Below are positions 1-11,400 of a stretch of 64,000 nt of DNA, piece by piece. The position numbers and the translations under genes were made by a program. Source of the stretch: Catonia carolina (Eukaryota > Arthropoda > Insecta > Hemiptera > Achilidae); NCBI GenBank assembly GCA_035578175.1, contig JAQMRL010000001.1, positions 432,029,545-432,093,544 of the forward strand, in the 5' to 3' direction. How positions within the stretch are numbered: position 1 is the stretch's first letter; every line of letters starts with the position of its first letter. The notes under the pieces were generated by a model. It searched no databases. It was not told the origin of the DNA and worked only from the letters and a program-made list of their open reading frames with translations.

Positions 1-520
1 ATTCTTGGTAAGGGTGTTTTCACGTAAAAACTTTGTTTTTTTAAGATTACGGCTTAAATTTGCATTTCAGCGCAAAAATATATATAATAAAAGTTGTAGA
101 CAATTTAAAATCCTACAACTTTTATTTCAAACATTTTTTTGTATAACGCTTAGTTTAGCGGTAATTAGCAATTTTCTGTTTTTTCTCACGAAAACGTGTG
201 AAAAATCGATTTTTTTAATATTTCGGCTTTAGTACGTATTTTACGACAAAAGTGTATAAAATAAAATTTATAGAAAATTAAAAGATCTACAACTTTTATT
301 TAAAGAATTTTTTTCTGTACAGAGCGTAGTTTAACGTGAAAGTGTGATTTTCCGTTTTTTTAAGCTAAACTGAGTTCGATTTTCATTTTGCATCATTCAC
401 TCATGATTAAAATAAGGTTATGTTTTTGAGGTTAGTTTTTTGTTTATTTCTAATATTTTATTAATAATGTTAAGTTTATTGTTAATTATTTGCATTGGCA
501 AGAGAAAGTTGTGTGAGTGT
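1..520 (+). repeat. Repeat family R1, hairpin-rich, 3' part
   Basis: Two diverged tandem units of roughly 190 bp, each with an inverted repeat of the type AAAGTTGTAGA...TCTACAACTTT, followed by GGCAAGAGAAAG and a short terminal hairpin (505-528). The same order recurs at 46975-47885 and, inverted, at 7723-8475. A partial copy lies at 56040-56330. The left end is outside the window. No coding potential is seen. It is probably a non-autonomous DNA element, but its class is not established. Confidence 0.7.
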
Positions 521-1508
521 TTCACACCAGATTTTTCTTCATAATTTAAAATAAATTTTTTTGCCCGGTTTCGAATTAACGGATTCCGGATAAACGCGTT
601 TCGGTGTATTTAAAAAAAAAACATAAAATTGATTAATGGTAAAAATACCCATGACAAAGATCTATTCATTTTCAAAATTTAAAACCCCTATACTTCAGAA
701 AATTGAATTTCCGTATGCTCACGAGAACATACAAATGGTAGTATCCTAGTTATACGTTGTTTATACGTTATTTATTGATTTCTCTGTTGCTACATTTAGA
801 CCATTTTAACGCTGAAATGTAATGTATATCTGACATGTTGATTTTATGCATTTACATAAAATAACGTATGTGCAATATGACATCTGACAAAATTTACCTT
901 GTTATTATGTATGTTAACAGAACTTGTTTATTTATTGTACGATAGAAATGTGTCACCACTTAAAATAATGCACAATTATGTAAATTCTTTGTGAACAGCA
1001 TCTCAAGTTGAATTTGTTATGAATGGGTGGACGTGTTGCTATTCATAACATCTAAAATTATTTTTATTAGTTTATAGTTTTGTTAGTCTTTTTAGAGATC
1101 AATTTTAAGGTAAAATACAGGCTAAATGTAACCTACAGTAATCTGTGAAATTTCTCGCAAAGTAGTTCTATCAGTTACAAATTTAGAGCAGTAGAATTAA
1201 ATTTAAAACTGCGCATTTGTATACGAGTGAATTCCAAAGAATGGCCGATAAAGACTGGTGTAGAAGAAGCAGAACACTTGAAAAGAAAAATCCATTCAAG
1301 ATAACGGGTCCGAAGATAGTAGATGGAACAGATTACAAGGAAGATATTTTTGTTCGTTTTAAAACAAAAACAGGGCAAGAAAGAGGTCGGGGGAGAGAGA
1401 GAGAAATACCATACATAATTCCGGAGACCATTCTCATTTGTCTGGGATTACGAAAAAAATTCTGTTTAAATATGATTATGAATTTTTTTACGATTTCTGT
1501 TCTTTCTT
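521..1508. other. AT-rich stretch without recognised gene
   Basis: Mostly AT-rich noncoding sequence. A short open frame whose first ATG is at 1241 begins MADKDWCRRSR and is hydrophilic up to about 1400. It has no family resemblance I recognise and its end runs into the TSD of the downstream SINE, so I do not call it a gene. Confidence 0.4.
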
Positions 1509-1521
1509 ATTCGACAATACT

Positions 1522-1687
1522 TTTTTTTGTTTAACTTCCGACTGTTTTGCAATTTCTGCTAATGCAGACGGTGAATGATGAAATGATTTTTGTAACGTAT
1601 GAAAAAATGCCGTGCCTGAATGGGATTCGAACCCAAGACCACACGATGAGAGGCGAGCACGTTACCAACTTCGCCAATGCGGCCGGC
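1522..1687 (-). mobile_element. SINE2 copy a (tRNA-derived), perfect TSD
   Basis: Read on the minus strand, the element starts GCCGGCCGCATTGG, has an A-box-like segment (TTGGCGAAGTTGG) and a B box (GGGTTCGAATCCC), and ends in an A-rich tail. ATTCGACAATACT flanks it at 1509-1521 and 1688-1700, a perfect 13-bp target-site duplication. It was therefore inserted by LINE machinery as a tRNA-derived SINE of ~166 bp. Other copies lie near 44.1, 55.1 and 58.7 kb. Confidence 0.9.
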
Positions 1688-1700
1688 ATTCGACAATACT

Positions 1701-2700
1701 GAGTCACCAGTAATTAAGATTACATATTTTTGCTGTTTTAGCTGCTAAAACAGCTTTGTGAAGGGTAGTCTCTCATTATTTCTATAAATAACACAAAAGT
1801 AATGGCTTTTAGGGGTAAAGTACCTATTCGAATGAAAAAAGTACTGGAAATTAAGGTGTTGGAGAAGGTTTCACATTTTAAGTTATAGTTACTTGAGTCA
1901 CGAGTTTGCCCTTGTTTGCAACGAGGGGTAAAGAGGGAAAAGCTTCAGTGGGCATGCGCGACTGCTTTAATTTCAGTGCAACAAACACAACAACTTATAC
2001 TCTACCCAGAGCATATACAGTAAATCGCGGAACCTTTTTTAGGTTAACTGTACGAATATATCTGTTTTTACCGTTAACAGAAATGTTAGTTTCTCGAAAA
2101 TGTGGGCAGACTATTCACAGAGCTGAATGAAATATAATATGCAGTGTAATAAATTTCTGTGAGGATGAAGCTAAACAAAAATTCATTCCCTGCTTCTTAA
2201 CAAAAGCCATGAGCGAGGGGCTAACTAATGTGATGTTTCTGTTTCCACAATTTGAAAAATAATGAAGGAAATTAAAGATTTGAATAAGCTATTCTTTAAC
2301 AGTTTTGTTGGCACCTGTTAATAAAAGGAAACGGTTAGGTAGATACTAGTGAGAATGATAGTGCAGACGCCGTTGACAGCGATAGTAAAGAAGGCGTTTC
2401 ATTCATAGAAAATTTTGTTCCAACGGAATAAGGTAAATGGTAATTACAGTAAATGAAACATTTCTAGTTATATAATCAAACTGTAGGCAGTATTACACGT
2501 CATATTTATTTCTTATAAGGTTTCTGAAGAAAACATTTTCTTGGAATAAACTACAGCTTACAAAATGTAAATAGAAACTGCACGGTAGTGAAATATGTCT
2601 CACTGTTGAGGTTGCCAGCATTGCAAATATTTCACTTCCTTTCCTCACAGCCCATCCATACGCAAAAGGCAATCTCGTGACTACAGTATCTATACTTTGA
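1701..2700. other. No recognised feature
   Basis: AT-rich sequence. I see no conserved coding frame, terminal repeats or tRNA-like signal. The short open frame at 1906-2130 has no recognisable domain. Confidence 0.4.
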
Positions 2701-2707
2701 TTGTGAT

Positions 2708-3075
2708 ATGACTTATGAAGGGGAGTTTGATGTAATGACGAAAGTTTCTAGGTTTCAACGTGTTTGCGGTTACATAAATATAACATTTAAAGCAAGGACC
2801 CGGAAAGAAACGCAGTGGAGACTGTATGATGCAATTGCACTGCCTCTTTTGTTGTACAGTAGTGAAACATTGGTCCTAAGGAAATCTGAGGGTAGGTAGT
2901 TGGAAGTAGCTGAGATGCGTTTTTTGAGATCGGTGAGAGGAGCAATACTAGAGATCGCATCAAGATAGAGACAATCCGGCTTGATTTGAGTAGAACGGAA
3001 TCTGTGAGGTCGAGGATTGAACGATATAGGGATGGTGGGTCCAACATGTAAACCTCATGCCGGACGATCGAAATC
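2708..3075 (+). pseudogene. RTE-type LINE reverse transcriptase relic (C-terminal part)
   Basis: The translation contains ...FDVMTKVSRFQRVCG, TRKETQWRLYDAIALPLLLY and then, after a stop, LEVAEMRFLRSVRG. This matches, block by block, the C-terminal part of the RTE protein at 42195-43652 (FDVERKVGKFQAICG, TRKETRLKFYKVIAAPVLLY, IQAAEMRFLRRTKG). Stops and frame changes show it is dead. No TSD could be identified. Confidence 0.8.
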
Positions 3076-3114
3076 TGCTTGTACCATTGTAAAAGTACGA
3101 TATTGTATAAACAG

Positions 3115-3151
3115 TGGAAGTTATGGTAATTCCCAATTACTATAACTTCCA
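3115..3151. repeat. Near-perfect hairpin
   Basis: Two 17-bp arms (TGGAAGTTATGGTAATT and its complement) separated by CCC, with one mismatch. It lies eight bases left of the TTAA-flanked MITE. Its origin is unknown. Confidence 0.75.
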
Positions 3152-3163
3152 TTACTCAGTTAA

Positions 3164-3886
3164 AAGGTGAGACTGTATGATGGTTTTGACTGGAAGTTTT
3201 GATTTTCTGTTTTTTATGTTTTTCAATAGTTTAGACCTAGATCTTCCACAAAAACATTAAATTACGACAAAAATTATGTTAATGAAAAAAATTAAGTTAT
3301 TATCAGGTTTACTCTAAAAATTAACATGTCGCCAAGAACAAAATATTTTTCATATTTCATATTATATTGTTCTTTTTAGTGCAAAAAGAATTTTAGTTGT
3401 TTTTAAATATCTGCTTCGCTATTTTTAATATTCTCCTCTGTTGGTGCAGCTTTCTAACCAACTGTTGATAGAAAATTAAACTTGTTTGTGTACATTTTGT
3501 TTCTCATTTTTGCCTTTTCCCGTAAATTTAGATTTTTAAAACTTAGGTACGTTTTTCTCAGAAATCATTTAACCTACCAGGCTGAAATGTTTACCAGTTA
3601 ATTATCATGTATATGCACATTCACCGTCATTGTTTTTACTTACTCAGGTGCTCAAAACATTAGTAATGTGCAAAAATTGTAGAAAAAATTGTAAAAATTT
3701 TATGTTATTCGTTATTCTTTTAAAAACTTTATGGTCCAACAGATTAAATTGAAAAAATATCAGTAGCTAAAACCACCCTACAGTAAGTGTGTGAAGTTTT
3801 GTTTTCCTATCTTTCACCAATCCTATGAAAAATGTACCTAAAAGTAGTAAATTTAACATTGGCGGGATACAAAGTACAGTCTCCCT
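3164..3886. mobile_element. MITE with TTAA target duplication, copy 1
   Basis: A 723-bp noncoding element bounded by TTAA (3160-3163 and 3887-3890). Inverted ends share GAGACTGTA / TACAGTCTC. A homologous 724-bp copy with the same ends and TTAA flanks lies at 13577-14300. TTAA duplication is typical of piggyBac-group elements (established knowledge), so a piggyBac-like non-autonomous element is likely, but no transposase is present to prove it. Confidence 0.8.
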
Positions 3887-3890
3887 TTAA

Positions 3891-4590
3891 GACATTAAAT
3901 AATGCCTGGGAAAACCCCCATGTTTAGATTAAGTTACATTAAAATAGTAGTTACAAAATAAGTTGTAAATACAGCCAACGCTCAATCATCTGATATTGTT
4001 TAGACGGGTGTATTTCTCCCCCTGCGTTTTTGGGCCTTTCTTCCACCAACCAACTTTCAGCCAATCATTTGGGTAGTTCTCCTTCCCGTTGGCTCTCCAG
4101 GTTGGTTGAGCGGTTGGTGGGAGAGTGAGGCTTGTCAACTAGAGGTTTTCTGGTTCCAACCCAGGAAATTCACGTTCAGTTCCCTTGGGACTAAAATGTG
4201 GAACAGAGGAGTTTGTAAAGAAGGAGTAGTTGAAGAATTGAGTAGGAGAACAAGGAGTGACGGAGAACGAGGGTGACCAGGAAAACGAAGGAAAAGAAGA
4301 AGAAAGGGGAGACATTTAATTCGAGGTAATTCATTCGTATATTTATTCAGGGTTTTTAATTTCTTGTTTTTATATTAACGTCGTGGCAAAAAAGGTTGGC
4401 TTATTTTAAAATAGGTTAGGGTATTTTAAGGATAATTTTGTTAGTAGTTAGGTGATTTAGTTAGTAGTTTGTTATTCATTAAATATTTACTTCAAGTAAG
4501 GTGATGTATTCTTTTTTATTTATTTCTCATGCTCTGCTGACAAAGCTGGCGCCCAACTATTTTTATTAATAATTTTTTAGTTTACATTAG
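3891..4590. other. No recognised feature
   Basis: Noncoding sequence with a purine-rich patch around 4195-4320. There is no domain or terminal repeat that I can identify. Confidence 0.35.
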
Positions 4591-4595
4591 AGTAT

Positions 4596-4710
4596 TTACC
4601 CACCGATCGAAGTTGAAGGTGGTGCACTTAAAATACCGTCCGCAAGGAGTACGGTCATTGGGTAGACCACGAAGAAGATGGATAGAAGCTGGAACAATAT
4701 CTAACTAATC
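4596..4710 (+). pseudogene. RTE-type LINE, extreme C-terminal relic
   Basis: The frame reads LKVVHLKYRPQGVRSLGRPR followed by RRW and a stop. It corresponds to the last ~25 residues of the RTE protein ending at 43652 (PLKVLKYRPEGRRDVGRPRK). It covers a region the 2.7-kb relic does not reach, and it is an independent fragment because both contain the preceding Asp-Arg segment. Confidence 0.75.
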
Positions 4711-5480
4711 CGTAAAGGAGGAAGAAGATCTTTTTGCACTTCTTTTACAATCTTTTATAAACCAATTTCAATAAGCCGAATTAATATTTAAAACAGATTA
4801 AATAATAGACTACTTTAATATACCAAACTTTGAATAGTCAAAACAAAGAAAATAATATGCCTGTTCAAACTTTTTAACAAGGAATTCTCCACCCGTAAAT
4901 CATATTTATTGCGATTGCCTTACTCACTGCGTGGGATCATGGAATTCAGGTTTAGGTAAAACGGAAATTAGTTCAAGAATTTATTTTAGTGCATATTCAA
5001 CGGTTTTATTCTATTATTTTTTATAATTTATATAGTAATTTATTTATACACTGCATAATAACCTACAATTTATCTGCAGACCTATTCTGTTTATAAGCCT
5101 AGATTTAGTTATAAAAAGAACTAATTTTTAAAGTTTTGTTTTATTTTATTAAGTAGGCAACTATTATCGTGAAGCAAATAAGGTTGTTTAATTTTGGCTA
5201 GTGTTGGTTAAAAGAAATTAGAACAATAAAGTATCAAAATATCTAAAAATCGATAATTTATTATCTATTTATTTTTTATCTAAAAAGTGGGTCAAATGAA
5301 CTATTCTCGCTTTCTTTTACTTAATTTACATCGATTTTCTCAGAATTTAATTTTCTACATTTTGAATTTTAAACGTATTAATGACTTAATAAAGCATTTA
5401 AGAAAGTTATTTTACGTTAAACCTAAAATTTTCAACCCCTTATGTTAATGTTATATGTTGTGTATATGAAAAATTATGAA
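4711..5480. other. No recognised feature
   Basis: Very AT-rich noncoding sequence. I see no coding, tRNA-like or terminal-repeat signal. Confidence 0.35.
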
Positions 5481-5482
5481 AT

Positions 5483-6185
5483 ATTTAATTCTAGGAACTA
5501 TTTTATTCAATTTTTCAAGTTGGAAACCATAAGATGCTATAAAATTTATCTCTTAATTAGAGCCTTTAAGATTCTAAAGAAAATCTAAAGATTGAAACTC
5601 AGTGGAGATGTTACGTATAGTGATGCCAAAGAACAACATCTCAACTATTTAAAAAATGTAGGTACCCTTAAGAGTTTTTTTTTAGCCGAGGCGGCGAGAA
5701 AAACTCGTGTTCACTCCCTCACGATGGGGGAAGTAGTGTTGGACTCAATTGAGGCGTCCTCGTCCAGCCCCAAGGAGGCCGCAACCGCCTTACCAACCAA
5801 AACCCCGCCGCCTGGCCACCTGATCCGACATCAAGTTGATCGAGGGAGGTTGTTTCCACCTCCCTCGGAAACAACCCTTTAGAGTTGGAAACGGTTTTCA
5901 ATTCTTAAACCAATATTTTTTTCTTTATTAAGTTTCGGTTTGGGTAGATAACTGAAACTCGGTGAAGGTGTACCGATAGTGCAACTAAAAAATTATTCCT
6001 TATCAATATCAAAAATGTACCTCTATGGGGTTAAAAAAGGTATTCAACCCTTAAATGTCTATAAATTTCAAACTTATAAGTCTATTATCAGAAAGTCTTA
6101 TTCTTTATTTATAGTCCTATTTTAAAATAAATTGAAATACAAAAAAATTATACCCGGCTGAAGCCAGGACTGACAATTAGTTAAT
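5483..6185 (-). repeat. Old dispersed repeat with CCCGGCTTCA-type end (copy 1)
   Basis: The minus-strand start near 6160-6180 reads CCTGGCTTCAGCCGGGTATA. Further in are degenerate blocks resembling GAAACTCGGTGAAGGTGTACC, repeated near 5595 and 5955. The plus-strand region 57238-57760 has the same start (GCCCCGGCTTCACCCGGTTA) and the same inner blocks. This copy is interrupted by the GC-rich element at 5686-5868. The family class is unknown. Confidence 0.55.
5686..5868 (+). mobile_element. Short GC-rich MITE-like element, copy 1
   Basis: A 183-bp GC-rich block in AT-rich surroundings. Its ends are inverted: CCGAGGCGG at the left and CCTCCCTCGG at the right. A ~172-bp inverted copy lies at 38422-38593, nearly identical over about 110 bases in the centre. 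The open frame starting MGEVVLDSIEASSSSPKEAA is conserved only because the DNA is. No clear target duplication is seen. Confidence 0.6.
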
Positions 6186-6189
6186 AAAT

Positions 6190-7617
6190 AAATTTATTTT
6201 AAACCTGTATAGGGTTCTGCTAAACCGTCACAAACAAAATGAACGTAAAACAAAAATCTCCAAATTCAGCCCTCCCCCGAACCAGAATTCTGGCTACGTG
6301 CCTGCCCTACTACATCACCAACAGCACACTACCAAACGACTTGATTTTACCAAATATCACAGATATAGAAAGTAACGTTTTATAATTATTCTTTACAACT
6401 ATATTTACAATTTATGATGGTAATTAGTTATACAATTTTAAAAATCAACAAAATAAAGGTTTAAAAATAGCCTATTACTTTTTACCTCTAACACAAAAGA
6501 AGTTTTCATTTGTCAGCGCTAATATATAAAACAAAGTTCTGCGTAATTAATTAATATTAAAAATACAACTTTCGAAAAATATACACCATGCATCTGCTGT
6601 ATGATTTTTACCGAGGAAATATTTTGAGATTTTCGTTCATCTATGCATGGATTATTTTTAGTAATTAAATGCTGAAGTTATTAAAGCCTTTGGATAATTT
6701 TGTTAATGTTCTATATCCTAACGAAATTTTAATTCTGTATGTATTTGAAATTATGAAATACTAAAATAGATCATTAAAAAATATGATTACATATTTCGTA
6801 CGAATTTCCCATTTTCCCCTATGGCTAAATATTGTTGGAGTTTAACTGGTAACGGATTTATTTTTACCTAATGGTTTGTGCTGTTTAAAAACGTAGATCT
6901 AACGACTGATGAATTCAATGTAACCTACTTGTATATTATAACAAGTCACTGTATGTAACAATTTTATGCCGCCAGTCTTTCTCTGGTTTTTTGTTTGTTT
7001 TCAATTCAAAAATAACAGAAAACGTTAATCTTAAAATATAATTAAATTGAAAAAATATTTGACTTATTTGAGCATTTAGATGTAACAAATATATTTATTT
7101 TTAAAACATGTACACATTTTATTTATTACTTATAAATTAGAGATAGTTTTATATCGGTACAGTTTATCAATATTTAATATTATACGTTATACAAATACAT
7201 TTTAATCCATTTAAACTGTGTTTATTTCATTCGTTATTAGTTCTATATTATTTTTACATTACTTTTCCTCTGTTATTTGTATTTTGTTTTTTCAGTAGCA
7301 CTCTCTATTCCTGTATTTTCTTATCGTTAAAATAATAATGCATTGACTGATATTTCTTCGCTCTTATTTTTTATTTATATATTTTCATTTTAAAATTCTT
7401 GATCGCTGCTTATCCAATAACCTTAATATTTAATATCCTGAAGTACACTCGTCTTGTAATGAACATGCTATGTGGAATTTTCTATTAAAAAATAAATTTA
7501 TTTATTTTGTTTGTCCATTAATTCAGAGGGGTTTCCTATTAAATATTATTTTTTTTGCATTAATTTAGTTAACATCACATTCTTATTATAAAATTTTATT
7601 TTTTTACTTTATTTTAC
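6190..7617. other. No recognised feature
   Basis: AT-rich noncoding DNA, rich in TTTATTT motifs. No open frame has recognisable domains, and there are no tRNA-like elements. Confidence 0.4.
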
Positions 7618-7722
7618 GTAAAAATAATAATTCTAGTAGTAAGCCTAACAGTCGATGGTAATCCTAAGAATACCATGGATGCAGAAAGTCACCAACATGA
7701 AAGTCTTACGAAGAATCACTCT
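7618..7722 (+). repeat. ~104-bp direct repeat, left copy
   Basis: Starts GTAAAAATAATAATTCTAGT and ends CTTACGAAGAAT. The same sequence, with about six differences, is found at 8467-8568, exactly flanking the R1 copy between them. It could be an unusually long target-site duplication, a pair of very short LTRs, or a repair-associated duplication. Confidence 0.8.
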
Positions 7723-8301
7723 TTCACGCTAAACTAGACACTGTACAAAAAATCCTATAAAATAAAAGTTGTAGATCTCTTAATTTCCTATAAATTTTAT
7801 TATATACACTTTTGTCGTAAAATGCATACTAAGGCCGAAATCTTAATAAAATATATTTTTCACACGTTTTCGTGAGAAAAAACATAAAATGGCTAATTAC
7901 CGCTAAACTAAGCGTTATACAAAAAATGTATGAAATAAAAGTTGTAGTATTTTAAATTTTCTACAACTTTACGTATATACATTTTTGCGATAAAATGCAT
8001 AATAAAGCCGAAATCTTAAAAAAAAAAATTTTTTTACGTGAAAACAGCCTCACCAAGAATTCCAGCAGACATGGCGCCTACCCTATCATGTAGAGCATAA
8101 AAAATTTAGTAGATGAGGCGATTTTTAAAAAAAAACCGTAGGACCAGTTTTTCAGAAAATCGCAAAAAAGTGAAAAATTACACGAATAAACGACTACTTC
8201 CGGTTGACTGATTTTGTTGAAAAGTTCGTGTCGGGTCCGGTAGTGGTATGTAACTTAGTTTCAAGTTCGTACAATGTTCCGTTCTTGAAATATTCTGTTC
8301 T

Positions 8302-8334
<33 letters not shown>

Positions 8335-8466
8335 AGACCAATCGCTAAAAACATGTTTTTTGGGTTCAGGGGGTCTGAAAACGTGTAGACCCGGTGAAAA
8401 CTCGATTTCGAAAAATCGACATGACAACAATACTTTCCTTCCTATATAATCATATAAGCAAGAGAA
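7723..8466 (-). repeat. Repeat family R1, inverted copy with (CA)n
   Basis: On the minus strand it begins ACTTTCTCTTGC at 8466, passes through (TG)n at 8302-8328 and ends in two hairpin units containing AAAGTTGTAG/CTACAACTTT (7730-8030). The order matches 46975-47885. It is truncated before the terminal hairpin seen in the other copies, and it lies between two 104-bp direct repeats. Confidence 0.7.
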
Positions 8467-8568
8467 AGTAAAAATAATAATTCTAGTTAAAGGCTTAACA
8501 GTCGATGGTAATCCTAAGAATACCATGGATGCAGAAAGTCACCAACATGGAAGTCTTACGAAGAATGA
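8467..8568 (+). repeat. ~104-bp direct repeat, right copy
   Basis: Partner of 7618-7722. The most visible differences are near the start (AGTAGTAAGCC versus AGTTAAAGGCT) and at CATGAAAG versus CATGGAAG. Confidence 0.8.
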
Positions 8569-10944
8569 ATAAAAAATCAAGGTTAATTAATATCGTCAAA
8601 TTTTGCAAGCTTTAGTATCTCGGGAACATTATAAGAAATCAAACCACAACGCAATGAAAAATTTAAAATCTACATTGGGGATAAAAAGAACAGTGTTTTA
8701 TAAGAAAAATCATATTTTTTCTCAGATTTGAGGTAGTCTAATTAATATTTTACTAAAATAAACGTAATATTTTTTTCACATGCCTAAGTGTTAATTTGAT
8801 TCGTATAAATTTTAAGTGAGGTTACAAAATCTTTAAAAAAATATATATTTTTTAAATACTTTTTTGGTACTTATAAAATATTAAACTATTATTTTATAAT
8901 AGTTTGTTGTATAGTGTAGCTAAGTAGTATATAGCATTTAAGTAGTAAACTATAACTTAGTAGTTTATTTCTATTGTAGAGCAAAAATGACTGAGTAATT
9001 TAAAAAAAGAATCATGCTTCCAGGTTTATTCTTATCCCAGTGAGAATTTTTCCAGAATGTTAAAACACTAAATAAATTGAATGTGCAGAAAACTCAAAAA
9101 AGAATTAAATTAACATTTTGTAATTAAGTTGAACATATGATTCAAAACTGGGCAGCTCCATATTTTAGATCCTCTCTTTCCTTACATGCTGTTCCCTTCT
9201 AAGGGTTAAAAAACTTCATCTACTTCTTTTTTGGTTATAGTTTTCCGACATTTTATTCAAACGATATTGGACTGTTTTACTTAGCATTAACATGAACAAT
9301 TATTTTAAATATCAATGTGACAAAATAAGTTTAAATATTTTTACCCAACAGCTAATAAAAATGAATTGACAGTTTTATTTTAAAAATTCCAAATTTTTAA
9401 AAAGAAAATTAAAAGAAACACAAAAATTTTATATAAAATCTCTACCCGTTATAGGAGAAAAAAATTAGAAAGATTTTAATCGAGAAGAGATGACTAGGAG
9501 AATGAAAAATATAATGAAAAAAACAAAAGATAGGTACCGATATGAAATATTTTAACGTTAAAATACGAGGAAAACTACTGAAAATTCTTTGTTAATCATT
9601 ATAACACAACGTATGAAAATGCATGAAAGAATGAAGAAAACTATTTTAATTATTTGGCGTCGTATGTTTAATCCGTTTACTATCAAATACCCAAGTGATT
9701 TATCTTTCGTTGCAAGTAAAATGCAGGCATTAGTCTTTGTAATATTTGATTCCGATACGAGCGCACCTGAGAGAGAACTATGTCATAGATTTTAAGTTTA
9801 AGAGTAATTTATTTGCATAAATTTCTAAAACAAATAAGTACGTACATTTGAGCGATAGACAGTGTTTGGAAATCGGAAAATGTTTGCTAGAAAATTAATT
9901 ACATTTATACTGTGAAGAATATTAAAATTTCAATTTCCCCTTCTTTGTTCGAAACAATAGCGCCGTTAAGTTATTTGACGTTTGTATAATACGAACACTA
10001 TAGGGTATAGCGTACTCCATACCGTGCTATTCTATGTCAAGCATCTAACAAGAGCTATTGTTTAGTAGGAAGAAGATTGCAATGTCGCACGAATATGTGT
10101 GAGGGCGAACGTATTTGTATCTATGAGTACACTCATTCACTTCGTCTTTCAACCTCACTCAATACCACTCTCTCACTCTCTCATTCTTCCCTTGTCTTTC
10201 TCTCTCTTCAGATATATATATATGCTCTTTGATACACTGAAAACGCTATTAGTTAGCATTATTCATGTTATTATACGTATATAACTATCAAACTACTACG
10301 CAAAATAGCTTAAACAACTGACAGCATCACTGACGGCAAAATGACAGATTTACACATTGACACCGAAATGATATGCATTTTCAGATCAACCGAATAATAA
10401 ACATAAAAGTACACAAGTATCATTTCAATGAAAACACTCAAATAATTTACATGCTTCATTTAAAATAATATTGCATATTTATTGAAAGCTGTATTTGTTT
10501 AAAATTGGCAAATGAGGTATAAATGAAAAGCTTTTAAGCTGAAGATAAACGCCTACAATCTGTACGCTTTAAAGGTTTGTCTAAAATGTTAGCCGATTAT
10601 TATTCTGTCTCTTGTTTCTCTTTGCCATCTACTGATTAAACCCCATTTTAGCACAAACAATGAGCATGTTATCTCAAATTTAATAGTTAAATAGATTGAT
10701 TGATTGTATGATTTACAAAAAATAAATTAAAATTTTAATTAAATATACTGTGACAATATCGAAGAAGGGCATGAATCGCGAAATATTTAGCTCTTCATTG
10801 ATAAAATGGTAAAGAGTAGATAATAGAGTGGAAAAGTAACAATAGGGTGGCTATAAAGGTATGCCTATTCATGAAAGTTGTTTGAAAGGACTGCGCTATT
10901 GTGTCTTTGTTGTATACCTATTTATAAAAAATCGGCTGATTACC
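8569..10944. other. No recognised feature
   Basis: AT-rich noncoding sequence. Short open frames at 9589-9795 and 10099-10284 show no domain. A pyrimidine-rich patch with CTCTCTC runs through 10150-10215. Confidence 0.4.
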
Positions 10945-11400
10945 TGTAACAACTTTTATTCTTGTTTACAATAGTTAAGACTTTTCCAGTAAAAAGGGTT
11001 TTTGTACTTTATTATTTTCATGGAATTTCTCTGCCACTCTGGAATTATCTTTTTGATCGAATTTCTGTGTCCTTCGAGAAACCTCTTTCATCTAACCTAT
11101 ATAAAGGGAGCCTCTGGTGCGGTCGAGAGTTAGTATTCGTTTGATCTTTGACGAGTGTTTACTACGTGTGTTAGAAGGTAACTCCGTTAGAACAGGTCAA
11201 CGGATTTCCGAAGCATTGTTATAAATTCGTATTATATTTGTGCATATTTTATTCTGTCAGCAAATAGGAACGTCTGTAAATGAGCAAGATTACTGAATTG
11301 CTGAGCCAAATAACTGGACTCCGTAAGTCCAAACTGGTTTAAATAAAGATTTGTACAGCAGTAATTTTGAAGCTATTTTTTTAAAGTGGGAATTACTATA
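10945..11400 (+). mobile_element. Solo LTR-like element A with core promoter
   Basis: Begins TGTAACAACTTT and contains TATATAAA at 11098-11105, then an initiator-like AGTTAGTATTCG about 28 bases downstream and CTTTGACGAGTGT. The element at 21588-22137 shares the start (TGTAACACC), the TATATAAGGAGCC box, AGTCAGTATTTG and CTTTGACGAGTGT in the same order. I infer a solo LTR of the same or a sister family. The 3' end is not clear. No coding or primer-binding site is adjacent. Confidence 0.6.

Noticed and set aside
1217..1534. Possible small protein beginning near 1241
   Set aside because: No recognisable domain; the frame ends within the SINE target duplication, and no splice or promoter context supports it.
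1609..1690. Genuine tRNA genes (also 55022-55105 and 58690-58786)
   Set aside because: A and B boxes are present, but each is followed by a shared body and an A-rich tail within a target duplication, so they are SINE heads.
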